13,196 nt of DNA from JAQBDA01 sp041301185 (GTDB taxonomy: Bacteria; Chloroflexota; Anaerolineae; Anaerolineales; UBA4823): NCBI GenBank assembly GCA_041301185.1, contig JBFYSV010000180.1, forward strand, positions 1-13,196, read 5' to 3'. A program made the position numbers and the translations under genes. Position 1 is the stretch's first letter. Each line of letters opens with the position of its first letter. Shown one piece after another: positions 1 through 7,830 of this stretch. The notes beneath the pieces are model-generated. The model was not told the origin of the DNA. It saw only the letters and a list, made by a program, of their open reading frames with translations, and searched no databases.

Positions 1-6
1 GCTCAT
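1..6 (-). CDS. Probable first codons of the next operon gene (cut by window edge)
   Basis: Reading the minus strand, the glycosyltransferase stop codon TGA (5-3) is overlapped by an ATG at 6-4, giving an ATGA junction followed by the start of a second codon. The same four-base overlap occurs at other junctions of this gene block, so a further polysaccharide gene probably begins here and continues left of the window. Only two codons are visible, so nothing can be said about its product. Confidence 0.35.
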
Positions 7-1178
7 ATCTTGATCCCCTCCAGCACCCGCCTGGCTCGCTCCTCCCACGAATATCTCAGGGCGCGAGCCCGCGCCCGCGAGCCAAGCTCAGCCCGTTTTT
101 GCGGGTCGCCAGCCAGCTCCCGCAGGGAAATTACCCATGCGTCTGGATTATCGGAGGGTAGAAGGATGGCAAATTCGGGCTGTAACACTTCCTGCAAAAC
201 CGGCAAATCACTGGAAAGGATCGGGCGCCCACAAGCCATATACTCGAATAGCTTCATGGGGCTTAAGTATGCAGCAATATCCCCACCGGAGGAAGCCGCC
301 ACTCGCTGTTGGTAAGGCATCAGCAAGAAGTCGCAGGCTGCCTGGTAGACAGGCAGCTCAGCGTTGGGCACAAAACCAGCCAGGCTCACATTGCTCAACT
401 TTTTCTCTTGCACCCGCTTCTCCAGTTTTTCAACATCTTGTGGCTCACCGCCTGCCAGCAGAAAGCTGATTTCCGGCAGGCGCGCTGCGACTTCTAACAT
501 TAATTCTACCCCACGTCCCTGGTACAGGTGCCCGGTATAACCCGCTACCATCCGCTCAGCGCTCAGCAGGCGGCTGATCCTTTCCGGCAAGCGCCGCCGC
601 GCGTCATGGATATCCGGCAGGTTGGCGTAGCGGGATAGGTCCACGCCATCCGCTGCAACCAGGGTAAAGGCTTCGTCTACCGGTGCAGCGAGCTTTCTGT
701 GTAAATCGTTCAAAAGGCTTTTCGTGATCACTACCAGCCGGCGCGCCCCGCGACCTTTCAAGAATGCTCGGAACAGGAGCGGTCCGGCATTGCCCTGAGG
801 CATATCATGGACTTCCAGGATGGTCGGTATCCCTCTCAAGCTGGCGATAGCCGCCGCCTGAGGCAAACGGGTGTAGAGGAGGTTGGCACCCCAGGCGCCT
901 GCCCATCTGACCGCTGAAAATCCGAAATCATAGCGCCGCAGCCTGGGACGGGCCGGCAACCACTCAACCTGGAACCTGGTTTGCAGCCCGTAATGATGGG
1001 CCAGGGCATCCCAGCTGGAGCTTTGCTCGTTTACGGGTGCCTTACTGGCTGGTGCAACCAGGCGCACATCGTGACCCAGCGCTGCAATCGCCTGCGCCAT
1101 CTTCATCACCTGCATGCTATTTGCCCGCCGAGCCGGGATCTCGCTGGGGGCAACCATAGCAATCCGCATCTTATCCAT
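3..1178 (-). CDS. Glycosyltransferase family 4 protein (GT-B fold)
   Basis: This complete 391-residue protein probably transfers a sugar from a nucleotide-sugar donor onto a lipid-linked or growing surface glycan at the cytoplasmic membrane. It has the two-domain GT-B layout. The N-terminal acceptor domain starts with the strand RIAMVAP (5-11) and a conserved segment around residues 15-42. The C-terminal donor domain has GYTGHLYQGRG at 213-223 and the donor-binding signature LSPMKLFEYMACGRP at about 305-319. Length is normal for GT4. The ATG at 1178 overlaps the flippase stop by 8 bases and is preceded by GAGG at a 7-base distance; an ATG three codons later is possible. Tight linkage to the flippase and to UDP-uronic acid genes assigns it to exopolysaccharide or surface-glycan assembly. 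Donor and acceptor cannot be read from the sequence. Confidence 0.9.
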   Translation of the reverse strand: MDKMRIAMVAPSEIPARRANSMQVMKMAQAIAALGHDVRLVAPASKAPVNEQSSSWDALAHHYGLQTRFQVEWLPARPRLRRYDFGFSAVRWAGAWGANLLYTRLPQAAAIASLRGIPTILEVHDMPQGNAGPLLFRAFLKGRGARRLVVITKSLLNDLHRKLAAPVDEAFTLVAADGVDLSRYANLPDIHDARRRLPERISRLLSAERMVAGYTGHLYQGRGVELMLEVAARLPEISFLLAGGEPQDVEKLEKRVQEKKLSNVSLAGFVPNAELPVYQAACDFLLMPYQQRVAASSGGDIAAYLSPMKLFEYMACGRPILSSDLPVLQEVLQPEFAILLPSDNPDAWVISLRELAGDPQKRAELGSRARARALRYSWEERARRVLEGIKI

Positions 1179-2577
1179 CTTGCTGCCTCATGATGGAACG
1201 GACTTTCCATGCCGAGATGAGCGATCCAAGCAAATAATAGCCGGAGAGGAGAGCTGCACTTGCCAGGTAGCCGTAACGCGGCACCAGCAACAGGATACCC
1301 ACCACTTTTAACGCTGCCAGGATTAAGTTCAGCTTGGCTGGAAAACCGGCTCTGCCAAGAGCCAGCAATGCGTTGCGCCGCCAGTAAAACGTGTTGGCAA
1401 ACAGAAACCCGACCAGGAGGATCATCCACGCCGGGTACGCCGGCAGGAATTCCGGCGTATAAACGACTGCAATCAAAGGCCTCCCAATCAATGCCAGGAT
1501 CACCACCATCGGTAACGTATAGCTGGCTGCCAGGATAGATCCCTGGCGCAGCACAGCCCTAAGGTTCGACCAGTTCCGCCGGGCAGCCTGGCGGCTTAAT
1601 TCAGGATAGGTCGCCTGGGGCAGCGGGCTGACCGGAATCTGGACGATATTCGCCAATGACAACGCCAGCTTATAGTAACCCGTTTCCACCGGGTTGCGAA
1701 AGAAAGACACCCACAGCAGCTCGCTATCTTTATTGATCAGACTCAGAGAAGCGCTGATATTGGTGCTGATCGCAAAACGAGATAGCTCACCCCATTGCGG
1801 TTTCAGCAGGAATATCGAAGTGCGCCACCAACCTGCTCCCCAGCGGCGTGTCGCTTCGAGCAATCCTGCCAGCGTGTAGGCCAGTGCACCGACGACTTTC
1901 CCCACCAGGTACGCGAGCAAAATGCCCAGCATTCCTCCCTGAGCGATATAAACGACCGCCACCAGCCCCAGGGTAATTGCGCTTTGCACCACCGTCAGGA
2001 CAGCCATGCGCTGAAACCGGTCGAATATCTGCAAAAGCCCGACCGAGCTTTCGGAGATCAAATTTGCCAGCACAATCAAGCCGTAGAGAGCGAACCAGGA
2101 CGCCGTGGTTGGGTCCTTTGCCAGGTAGGTAGCGCCTAATGGCGCCAGGACCAGGACCAAGATAAACGCCACCACCGATGCCAGCATCTCCACCAGGGCT
2201 GCTGTTTTGAAGACCGCCCCAGCCCGGAGCGGGTCGTCTGCTTCGTTATACTGGGCTACGTACTTGATCACCAGCTCGCCCATGCGGAAAGAAACCAGCT
2301 TGTTGATCACGCTGGTGAACATGATGATCGCCCCCAAGATGCCGTAGTTTTCTACGCCCAGCAGGCGCGCCACCAGGATACCCTGCAGCATGCTAGCAGC
2401 AGCCGATATCCCGGTTGCGCTGAACAGGTAGCCGGAATTTTTCACTACCCTGCGGGTTAATTCATTCTGGAATAGGCGATGGAAGATCGAGCGTAGCCAG
2501 AGATAGACCGATTGGATCATGGCAATGCAATCCAGCGCCAGGACGCCTGGGAGGACATCCTGCCGGTGGGGGTTCAA
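1171..2577 (-). CDS. Wzx-type polysaccharide flippase (oligosaccharide translocase, MATE/PST superfamily)
   Basis: This integral membrane protein of up to 468 residues has roughly 12-14 hydrophobic segments and is predicted to flip undecaprenyl-linked repeat units across the cytoplasmic membrane. The family look is clear at the N-terminus: a KNSGYLF motif, then a first helix containing SAAASMLQGILVARLLG, followed by a glycine-rich loop before the second helix. Size and helix content fit Wzx/polysaccharide biosynthesis proteins. The start is uncertain. The longest frame begins with TTG at 2577, whose TTGA overlaps the epimerase stop, and adds a 19-residue polar extension that does not resemble the family. 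An ATG at 2520 gives a 449-residue protein with a more typical N-terminus. Neither has a strong ribosome binding site. The gene sits between the epimerase and the glycosyltransferase in the same operon. Confidence 0.88.
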   Translation of the reverse strand: MNPHRQDVLPGVLALDCIAMIQSVYLWLRSIFHRLFQNELTRRVVKNSGYLFSATGISAAASMLQGILVARLLGVENYGILGAIIMFTSVINKLVSFRMGELVIKYVAQYNEADDPLRAGAVFKTAALVEMLASVVAFILVLVLAPLGATYLAKDPTTASWFALYGLIVLANLISESSVGLLQIFDRFQRMAVLTVVQSAITLGLVAVVYIAQGGMLGILLAYLVGKVVGALAYTLAGLLEATRRWGAGWWRTSIFLLKPQWGELSRFAISTNISASLSLINKDSELLWVSFFRNPVETGYYKLALSLANIVQIPVSPLPQATYPELSRQAARRNWSNLRAVLRQGSILAASYTLPMVVILALIGRPLIAVVYTPEFLPAYPAWMILLVGFLFANTFYWRRNALLALGRAGFPAKLNLILAALKVVGILLLVPRYGYLASAALLSGYYLLGSLISAWKVRSIMRQQDG

Positions 2578-3569
2578 CCCGTCTTGATTTGGCTTGCCCA
2601 GTCACGTTCAGCCTTGTACCACTCTACCAGGTGGCTCATCCCTTCGAGGAGTGACACCCGTGGTTCCCAACCCAGCAGGTGCTTGGCTTTTTGCACATTT
2701 GCCCAACTAGCAAGCATATCTGCAGGGTGAGCCGGCAGACTGACCACCTGGGCTTTACGACCGATCAGCTTTTCCAGGGTATCAACCACCTCGTTAATCG
2801 TGATGGTTTCATGACCACCCAGATTAATGATCTCGTAACCCAACGGTCTCAAACCCAGGATGGTCCCTCGGGCGATATCCTCCACATAGGTGAAACCACG
2901 CGACTGCTCGCCATCTCCATTGACCAGAACCGGCAAACCCTCACTGATCCACTTTGTGAAGCGGAACATCGACATGTCCGGACGCCCGGCAGGACCATAG
3001 ACCGTGAAATAGCGAAAGATCGTAACATCCAGGCCGTACAGGTAATGGTAGACGTGGCACAATGCTTCGGCGCTTTTCTTGCTGGCCGCGTAGGCTTGCA
3101 AGGGACGATCACTTTCCGTATCCTCCGGTGTGGGTAGCGGCGCGTTTGCACCATATACACTGGAAGTAGAAGCCAGGATAAACTTGGGAATTTTATGCCG
3201 GACACACAACTCGAGCAAATTAAGGGTGCCGGTAATATTGGTGTCCAGGTACACCCAGGGGTTTTCCACCGACTGGCGCACCCCGGCCCGGGCTGCCAGG
3301 TTGATCACCCCATCCAGCGGAGGCCGGGCAGGGTCTGCCTCACCCCCCAGGTCCAGGCGTTGGAGAGCCTCCCTTTCGCTGATGTCCATCTGGTGGAACG
3401 TGAATCCCGGCTGCTCAACCAGCCGCTGCAAGCGATATTGCTTCATGCGCACATCATAGGCATCGTTCAGGTTATCGATGCCCACAACAGTATGCCCATC
3501 TCCGATCAGCAGCTCTGCTACCTGGGAGGCGATAAAGCCAGCCGCCCCTGTCACTAAATAACGCGCCAT
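2574..3569 (-). CDS. NAD-dependent nucleotide-sugar epimerase, UDP-glucuronate 4-epimerase-like
   Basis: This 331-residue extended short-chain dehydrogenase/reductase probably interconverts C4 epimers of a UDP-hexuronic acid (GlcA/GalA or the N-acetylated forms). The Rossmann motif TGAAGFIAS lies at 7-15. The segment GIDNLNDAYDVRMKQYRL (30-47) and the FTVYGPAGRPDM segment are characteristic of UDP-glucuronate 4-epimerases. The catalytic pair YxxxK is Tyr160/Lys164, with SSVYG at 136-140. The ATG at 3569 is preceded by GGAG at a 6-base distance. It lies 77 bases downstream of the dehydrogenase gene, whose product would be a natural substrate, as in the WbpA-WbpP and TviB-TviC pairs. Whether it acts on GlcA or GlcNAcA is not decidable from sequence alone. 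A related dehydratase or decarboxylase activity is less likely. Confidence 0.88.
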   Translation of the reverse strand: MARYLVTGAAGFIASQVAELLIGDGHTVVGIDNLNDAYDVRMKQYRLQRLVEQPGFTFHQMDISEREALQRLDLGGEADPARPPLDGVINLAARAGVRQSVENPWVYLDTNITGTLNLLELCVRHKIPKFILASTSSVYGANAPLPTPEDTESDRPLQAYAASKKSAEALCHVYHYLYGLDVTIFRYFTVYGPAGRPDMSMFRFTKWISEGLPVLVNGDGEQSRGFTYVEDIARGTILGLRPLGYEIINLGGHETITINEVVDTLEKLIGRKAQVVSLPAHPADMLASWANVQKAKHLLGWEPRVSLLEGMSHLVEWYKAERDWASQIKTG

Positions 3570-3595
3570 GCTATTCTCCGCTACTTACCCATCGC

Positions 3596-3612
3596 TTGAC
3601 ATTAAATTGACC
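3596..3612 (-). promoter_or_regulatory. 11-bp-period direct repeat resembling a Pho-box-type site
   Basis: On the minus strand the sequence reads GGTCA-N6-TGTCA, a direct repeat with an 11-bp period. This is the layout bound by OmpR/PhoB-family response regulators, whose PhoB consensus uses TGTCA-type half sites. It lies about 30-45 bp before the epimerase ATG and just downstream of the 3614-3634 hairpin. It is a single occurrence, so chance is possible. Confidence 0.25.
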
Positions 3613-3613
3613 G

Positions 3614-3634
3614 CTCCAGAAATACACTCTGGAG
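3614..3634. repeat. Perfect 7-bp inverted repeat (hairpin) in the dehydrogenase-epimerase gap
   Basis: CTCCAGA (3614-3620) and TCTGGAG (3628-3634) form a perfect 7-bp stem with a 7-base loop in the 77-base gap between two genes that otherwise look co-transcribed. In the transcribed minus direction no U-run follows, so this is not a good intrinsic terminator. It could be an mRNA-stabilising or processing hairpin, or an operator. Confidence 0.5.
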
Positions 3635-3646
3635 GGATTTCCGCGC

Positions 3647-4975
3647 TTATAACCGCACGATTTTCGGGTTATCGCGCTGCGCCTTGCCCAGAGCATTGCG
3701 CGTGTCAACAATCAGCGGCGCAGCCTCCAGGAGGCGCGTATAATCATACTGGCTGTGATTGGTGACAATTACAACACAATCCGTTTGACGTACGGCATCA
3801 ATCAGATCGGGAACGCTCTCCATCCCCCAGTCTTCGTGATTCAGGCGGGGGATAAACGGATCGTGGTATGACACAATCGCCCCTTTTTGTTTAAGCAAAC
3901 CGATCACATCCAGGGCCGGCGATTCTCTCAAATCATCGATATCGGGTTTATAAGCTACACCCAGCACCAGAATCCGGCTTCCCTTGATCGGCTTGCCGTC
4001 CTCATTCAATGCGTCCTGGATTTTCCCAACCACGTGACGCGGCATACCGGTATTAATTTCCGATGCCAGCTCGATAAAGCGGGCAGTGTAGTTTAGCGCT
4101 CGCAGTTTCCAGGACAGGTAAAGCGGGTCGATCGGAATACAATGCCCTCCCAGGCCAGGGCCGGGGGTGAACTTCATAAACCCGAACGGCTTGGTCGCCG
4201 CGGCATCGATCACTTCCCACACGTCCACCCCCAGGCGGTCGCACATGATCGCCATTTCATTGACCAGGCCGATATTGATCATCCGGAAGGTGTTCTCCAG
4301 CAGCTTGGCCATCTCAGCAACCTCGGTGGAGGACACCGGCACAACCGCCTGTAACGCTTGCTGGTACCAGACGGTTGCCACATCAGTACAATCCCGGGTA
4401 ATGCCGCCGATCACTTTGGGGGTATTGAGCGTGGTCCAGTCCTGGCGTCCCGGATCAACTCGTTCCGGGGAAAACGCCAGGAAGAAATTCTTCCCTGCTT
4501 GCAGGTTGTGTTTTTCCTCCAGCTTGGGCAGCAAGATCTCCCGCGTCGTGCCTGGATAGGTGGTTGATTCCAGCACCACCACCATGCCAGAATGCATAAA
4601 TTTCGCCAGCTCGTCGGTCGCGCTCAGGATGTAAGAAAGGTCCGGGTCGCCAGTCTTGCGTAACGGGGTGGGCACGCAGATGCTAACCGCGTCCATCTCC
4701 TCCAGGACGGAGAAACTTGTGGTTGCCGTGAGACTGCCTGCCGAAACCAGGCGCTTCACCTGCTCTCCGGGGATATCCTGGATATAGCTCTCTCCGCGCA
4801 GGACCGTGTCCACCTTGCGCCGGTCCGGGTCTATACCGGTCACCTTGAAGCCGGCCTCAGCAAACACCACCGCCAGCGGCAAGCCGACATAACCCAGACC
4901 TAAGATTGCCACCCGGGCGCTACGGTTTTGAAGTTTCTCGATCAAAATTTCTTTAGTATTATTTTGTTCTATCAT
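3647..4975 (-). CDS. wbpA: UDP-N-acetyl-D-glucosamine 6-dehydrogenase (WbpA/TviB type nucleotide-sugar dehydrogenase)
   Basis: This 442-residue enzyme is predicted to oxidise C6 of a UDP-HexNAc to the uronic acid in two NAD-dependent steps in the cytoplasm. The NAD-binding GxGxxG is GLGYVG at 26-31. The mid-protein helix begins ENTFRMINIGLVNE (227-240). The catalytic cysteine is Cys279 in GLGGHCIPIDP (274-284). The GGHCIPIDP form is typical of WbpA, WbpO, TviB and CapL HexNAc dehydrogenases, whereas UDP-glucose dehydrogenases carry a GGxCFPKD form. The C-terminal UDP-binding domain has GVAYKPDIDDLRESPA. The ATG at 4975 overlaps the sulfotransferase stop as ATGA, implying translational coupling. 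With the downstream epimerase it would make UDP-GlcNAcA/GalNAcA for a surface polysaccharide. The enzyme class is secure; the exact sugar (GlcNAc, GalNAc or ManNAc) is inferred. Confidence 0.9.
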   Translation of the reverse strand: MIEQNNTKEILIEKLQNRSARVAILGLGYVGLPLAVVFAEAGFKVTGIDPDRRKVDTVLRGESYIQDIPGEQVKRLVSAGSLTATTSFSVLEEMDAVSICVPTPLRKTGDPDLSYILSATDELAKFMHSGMVVVLESTTYPGTTREILLPKLEEKHNLQAGKNFFLAFSPERVDPGRQDWTTLNTPKVIGGITRDCTDVATVWYQQALQAVVPVSSTEVAEMAKLLENTFRMINIGLVNEMAIMCDRLGVDVWEVIDAAATKPFGFMKFTPGPGLGGHCIPIDPLYLSWKLRALNYTARFIELASEINTGMPRHVVGKIQDALNEDGKPIKGSRILVLGVAYKPDIDDLRESPALDVIGLLKQKGAIVSYHDPFIPRLNHEDWGMESVPDLIDAVRQTDCVVIVTNHSQYDYTRLLEAAPLIVDTRNALGKAQRDNPKIVRL

Positions 4976-5892
4976 AAAACGCCTGCCGCTTGGAGGTTAT
5001 CATTGGGCGTCCCGTAACCGAAGAATGCAGACAAATCCTTCTGCATTTTATTACTCAAACGCTGGATTTGATCTTCGGTCAGGTAATCAGTGTAGCCGCC
5101 AACCTTTCCTTTCCTGGTTTTGTATGAGTCCTCGTCCGATCTTTGTGCAGGATTGAGTACTCCGCTTTGAAAATTGCCTTCTCTCTCCATTTTCCGCATG
5201 TTCTCGAAGGATGCATATCTGACGGCTTCCTGGAGAGTATCATCACCAACTGGTCCCAGCCCAAGGAAATCCAGCACCTTGCGCAGCTCCCTGGCAGGAT
5301 TGCGCTTCATGTCTTCATAGCGCACCATCAGGAATCCTTGCGGGATATCCCGGCTGGCTGCCCAGATATTGTAATACCGTAAGATTGTATCAAATCCCCC
5401 CCGGGTCTGGTCGATGAATTCAGACAATTCCCCCTCAAAAACCGCCTTACGGTCTTCATAGGGATTTTCTCCGAATAACTCCCCCCTTTTTTTCATCTCA
5501 AAATAGCTCGAAACGATCACATCGCGAGGATCGCGGGCAAGGAAGATCACTTTCTTGTCGCGGAATTTTTCCTTTGAGGTTTCCAGCTCTTGCGGGGTCT
5601 TTAACATCGGTCGATCTTCATGAACAACCGTGATCATTGGCAGATCAGGATGCGGGCTTGATTTCCATCGCAGCAAGAGTAAATCCTCGTTTTGTGGAAG
5701 TGAGTAATGCGTTACGATCGCCCTTCCGATCATCAACCTCAGCCAGGTTCGACCGCACTTAGGATACGAGATCAAATACACATCAGCTCGCCGATGGGCG
5801 TACCAGCGGCGCAATTCCTTGGGCGCCAACGACCGCAACCGGCTGCGAACCCCCACAGGTAGTTTTTCATAGAGTGAACGAAAGATACTCAT
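4972..5892 (-). CDS. PAPS-dependent sulfotransferase (Sulfotransfer_1-like)
   Basis: This 306-residue protein is predicted to move a sulfo group from 3'-phosphoadenosine-5'-phosphosulfate to a hydroxyl or amine, probably on a glycan or lipid. The 5'-phosphosulfate loop is SYPKCGRTW at 42-50. The 3'-phosphate motif is ARDPRDVIVSS at 119-129, with Arg120 and Ser128 in the expected places. The late PAPS-binding segment RKGKVGGY lies at 260-267. There is no signal peptide or membrane helix, so it should act in the cytoplasm. It starts 23 bases after the uracil-DNA glycosylase stop and overlaps the dehydrogenase start by ATGA, so it belongs to the polysaccharide transcription unit. That setting suggests sulfation of the exopolysaccharide or its lipid-linked precursor. 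The acceptor is unknown. The ribosome binding site is weak (GGA only). Confidence 0.88.
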   Translation of the reverse strand: MSIFRSLYEKLPVGVRSRLRSLAPKELRRWYAHRRADVYLISYPKCGRTWLRLMIGRAIVTHYSLPQNEDLLLLRWKSSPHPDLPMITVVHEDRPMLKTPQELETSKEKFRDKKVIFLARDPRDVIVSSYFEMKKRGELFGENPYEDRKAVFEGELSEFIDQTRGGFDTILRYYNIWAASRDIPQGFLMVRYEDMKRNPARELRKVLDFLGLGPVGDDTLQEAVRYASFENMRKMEREGNFQSGVLNPAQRSDEDSYKTRKGKVGGYTDYLTEDQIQRLSNKMQKDLSAFFGYGTPNDNLQAAGVL

Positions 5893-5915
5893 GCATCCAG
5901 GTTAGGTGGAGCCGT

Positions 5916-6542
5916 TCAGAATAGATTGAGCTGCTTGGGCTCGCTCTTCTCCACAGGAGCCTGTTCCTGGCTCGACTCCTGCGGGCTCGCCCTGGCGATA
6001 AGCTCGGGGATGCGTTTGAAATCCTCTTCTATCGTGGACATCAAGGATCGCTGGTGCAGACCTGCCGCCGGGTGATACATTGCCACCACCAACCGCCCTT
6101 TCAACTGCCTGGCTTGACCGTGGACATCGCCGATCTTGACATTGGGCATGAAATGAGCCAGCGAATAGCGTCCCAAAGTAACCACTACCTTGGGGTTGAT
6201 CGCCTGGATTTGCCTCTCAAGGTACTCGCTGCAAGCTGCCAGCTCTTCTGGTTGGGGATCGCGGTTTCCAGGGGGACGGCATTTGACCACGTTCCCAATA
6301 AATACTTCTTCCCGCTTCAGGTTGATCTTGGCAAGCAAATCATCCAAAACTTTGCCGGCCGCGCCGACAAACGGCCGTCCTTGCTCGTTTTCATGAAATC
6401 CGGGGCCTTCGCCAATGAACATGATTTCGGCATTGACCGGTCCCTCGCCAGGCACGGCATGCTTGCGCGAATGGTGCAAGGGACAGCGCGTACAAACCGA
6501 GACCTGCTGGGCAACCTGTTTCAGCTCTTCCGCAGCATTCAT
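5916..6542 (-). CDS. Type-4 uracil-DNA glycosylase ([4Fe-4S])
   Basis: This enzyme removes uracil produced by cytosine deamination from DNA, the first step of base excision repair. Cysteines C17, C20, C88 and C104 match the CxxC...C-x15-C ligand pattern of the iron-sulfur cluster in family 4 UDGs. Motif A is GEGPG (44-48) followed by GRPFVGAAGKVLDDLL, and motif B is HPAA (157-160). I chose the ATG at 6542 (208 residues) because GGAG lies six bases before it. A GTG at 6554 in the same frame would extend the protein by four residues but would place GGAG inside the coding sequence. Beyond about residue 180 the tail is polar, and the protein ends in a short LNLF-type C-terminus. It follows rimI by a gap of about 45 bases and precedes the sulfotransferase by 23. 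Confidence 0.93.
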   Translation of the reverse strand: MNAAEELKQVAQQVSVCTRCPLHHSRKHAVPGEGPVNAEIMFIGEGPGFHENEQGRPFVGAAGKVLDDLLAKINLKREEVFIGNVVKCRPPGNRDPQPEELAACSEYLERQIQAINPKVVVTLGRYSLAHFMPNVKIGDVHGQARQLKGRLVVAMYHPAAGLHQRSLMSTIEEDFKRIPELIARASPQESSQEQAPVEKSEPKQLNLF

Positions 6543-6586
6543 AATCAACTCCACAATTCAATCCAAAAATGATCGGTTTATTGCCA

Positions 6587-7162
6587 TCACCCTGAATGGG
6601 AAAGCACATCATCCATCCAGCCACCACCATTTAGCCATTCCATATAAGCTTGATTGAGCTCCTTCAAGGTCATGATCAGGGCATCTTCATGGTTGTCCTG
6701 ATAATAATGAGGCCGGTGGCCCACAACCTCGAAATGAAACCGGCGGTAAAGCTTTTGGGCGGCTAGATTGTTATGGCGTACTTCAAGAGTAACCAGCTCT
6801 GCACCACGCCGGTAGCTTTCCTTCAATAATTCCACCAAGAGTTGCCGGGCGATGCCTCGCTGGCGGTATTCTGGATGGACTGCAATCGTGGCAATATGGG
6901 CTTCGTCCAGAACCATCCAAACCACTGCCGCTCCAACCACCTGGCTAGAACCCTCCGTCTGTACGATCTCTGCCACGCGCAGTAAGGACTGAGTGTTTTC
7001 GAGTAGCTCGTAGCGGAATGCCGAAGCAGGCCAGGGCAGGCTGAAAGATAGCCGGTCGATCGCCTGCACCGCTTCCAGATCGTCTTCCCGCATAGCGCGA
7101 ATGCAAAGCGAGCTTGATGTCTCGGCAGAAGACACCGCTCGGGCTGGGGTAGGCTGGATCAT
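6587..7162 (-). CDS. rimI: Ribosomal protein S18-alanine N-acetyltransferase RimI (GNAT)
   Basis: This 191-residue GNAT-fold enzyme is predicted to acetylate the N-terminal alanine of ribosomal protein S18 using acetyl-CoA. The acetyl-CoA pyrophosphate loop is HPEYRQRGIA at 96-105. The downstream EVRHNNLAAQKLYRRFHF segment (127-144) and the HRPHYYQDNHEDALIM end (149-164) are typical of RimI. The fold begins near residue 20; the first 20 residues are an unconserved Ser/Ala-rich extension, and an internal Met24 is a less likely start. The ATG overlaps the tsaB stop by four bases (ATGA) and GGA lies five bases ahead. Being next to tsaB and tsaE strongly supports RimI over other GNATs, since these genes are commonly neighbours. 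The acceptor is inferred from family and context. Confidence 0.88.
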   Translation of the reverse strand: MIQPTPARAVSSAETSSSLCIRAMREDDLEAVQAIDRLSFSLPWPASAFRYELLENTQSLLRVAEIVQTEGSSQVVGAAVVWMVLDEAHIATIAVHPEYRQRGIARQLLVELLKESYRRGAELVTLEVRHNNLAAQKLYRRFHFEVVGHRPHYYQDNHEDALIMTLKELNQAYMEWLNGGGWMDDVLSHSG

Positions 7163-7830
7163 AATTCCGGGATCGAAGTCTGGTAATGGAGATAAATCGG
7201 AGCCAGCCCGGCGGGGTCGTCAACATCTCCCGCCTTAAAACGCTTCCAGGCCAATTCTGCCAGAAACGAGGGGCGCCGCAACATGTGCGCCGGCGAGGCC
7301 AGGATGACATTTTTCCGTTTGCGCCGTAACTGGCGTTGAGCTTCTTCTGAAAGCTCCCCGCATACTAGGGTTGGCTCCTGGATTTGCTGGCTGAGCTCCA
7401 GAGGGGTCATGACCTGGACCTCTCCGGTTGAGCGCCAGAGGCGTTTCTCTTTGCGATACCAGCCTACCGCTAACCGGCCTCGACCGGCACGCAGGACTGC
7501 TGCCATCGGCTCATCGCGCACAGGTTGGGCAACTGCCAGAATATCCAGGGAAGGCACACCGATGAGAGGAATACGATGGACATAGGCCATACCCTTTGCC
7601 AGCGCCAGACCAATCCGCAAACCGGTAAAAGACCCTGGTCCCAGGGCTACCGCTAATGCGCTCAATTGCTCGGCTTTCACATTGCATTTCGCCAGAATGT
7701 CTGCCACCGCTGGCGCCAGCTCAACGGTATGGTAATCCTGGCTGGACCACAACGATTCACACAATACTTGAGCCCCATTATACAGGGCAATCCCGACCAT
7801 TCGCGTGGAGGTATCCAAAGCCAATAACAT
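7159..7830 (-). CDS. tsaB: tRNA threonylcarbamoyladenosine biosynthesis protein TsaB
   Basis: This 223-residue ASKHA-fold protein is the dimerisation partner and scaffold for TsaD in the complex (with TsaE) that installs t6A at position 37 of ANN-decoding tRNAs in the cytoplasm. The N-terminal LALDTST (3-9) phosphate-like loop and the hallmark GPGSFTGLRIG (64-74) are both present, with the usual HTVEL stretch at 34-38. TsaB is a degenerate paralogue of TsaD and is not expected to be catalytic. Its start overlaps the tsaE stop by one base (TGATG), and GGGGTG five bases upstream may serve as ribosome binding site. No tsaD is visible in this window, so the partner must lie elsewhere. Confidence 0.95.
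   Translation of the reverse strand: MLLALDTSTRMVGIALYNGAQVLCESLWSSQDYHTVELAPAVADILAKCNVKAEQLSALAVALGPGSFTGLRIGLALAKGMAYVHRIPLIGVPSLDILAVAQPVRDEPMAAVLRAGRGRLAVGWYRKEKRLWRSTGEVQVMTPLELSQQIQEPTLVCGELSEEAQRQLRRKRKNVILASPAHMLRRPSFLAELAWKRFKAGDVDDPAGLAPIYLHYQTSIPEL

Noticed and set aside
4142..4559. Plus-strand frames opposite the UDP-sugar dehydrogenase
   Set aside because: They mirror the conserved GGHCIPIDP region of the minus-strand gene, and their translations carry no independent motif.
6054..6572. 172-codon plus-strand open frame opposite the uracil-DNA glycosylase
   Set aside because: It lies wholly antisense to a gene with all expected motifs, has no family signature and no ribosome binding site. 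It is a shadow of GC-biased codon usage.
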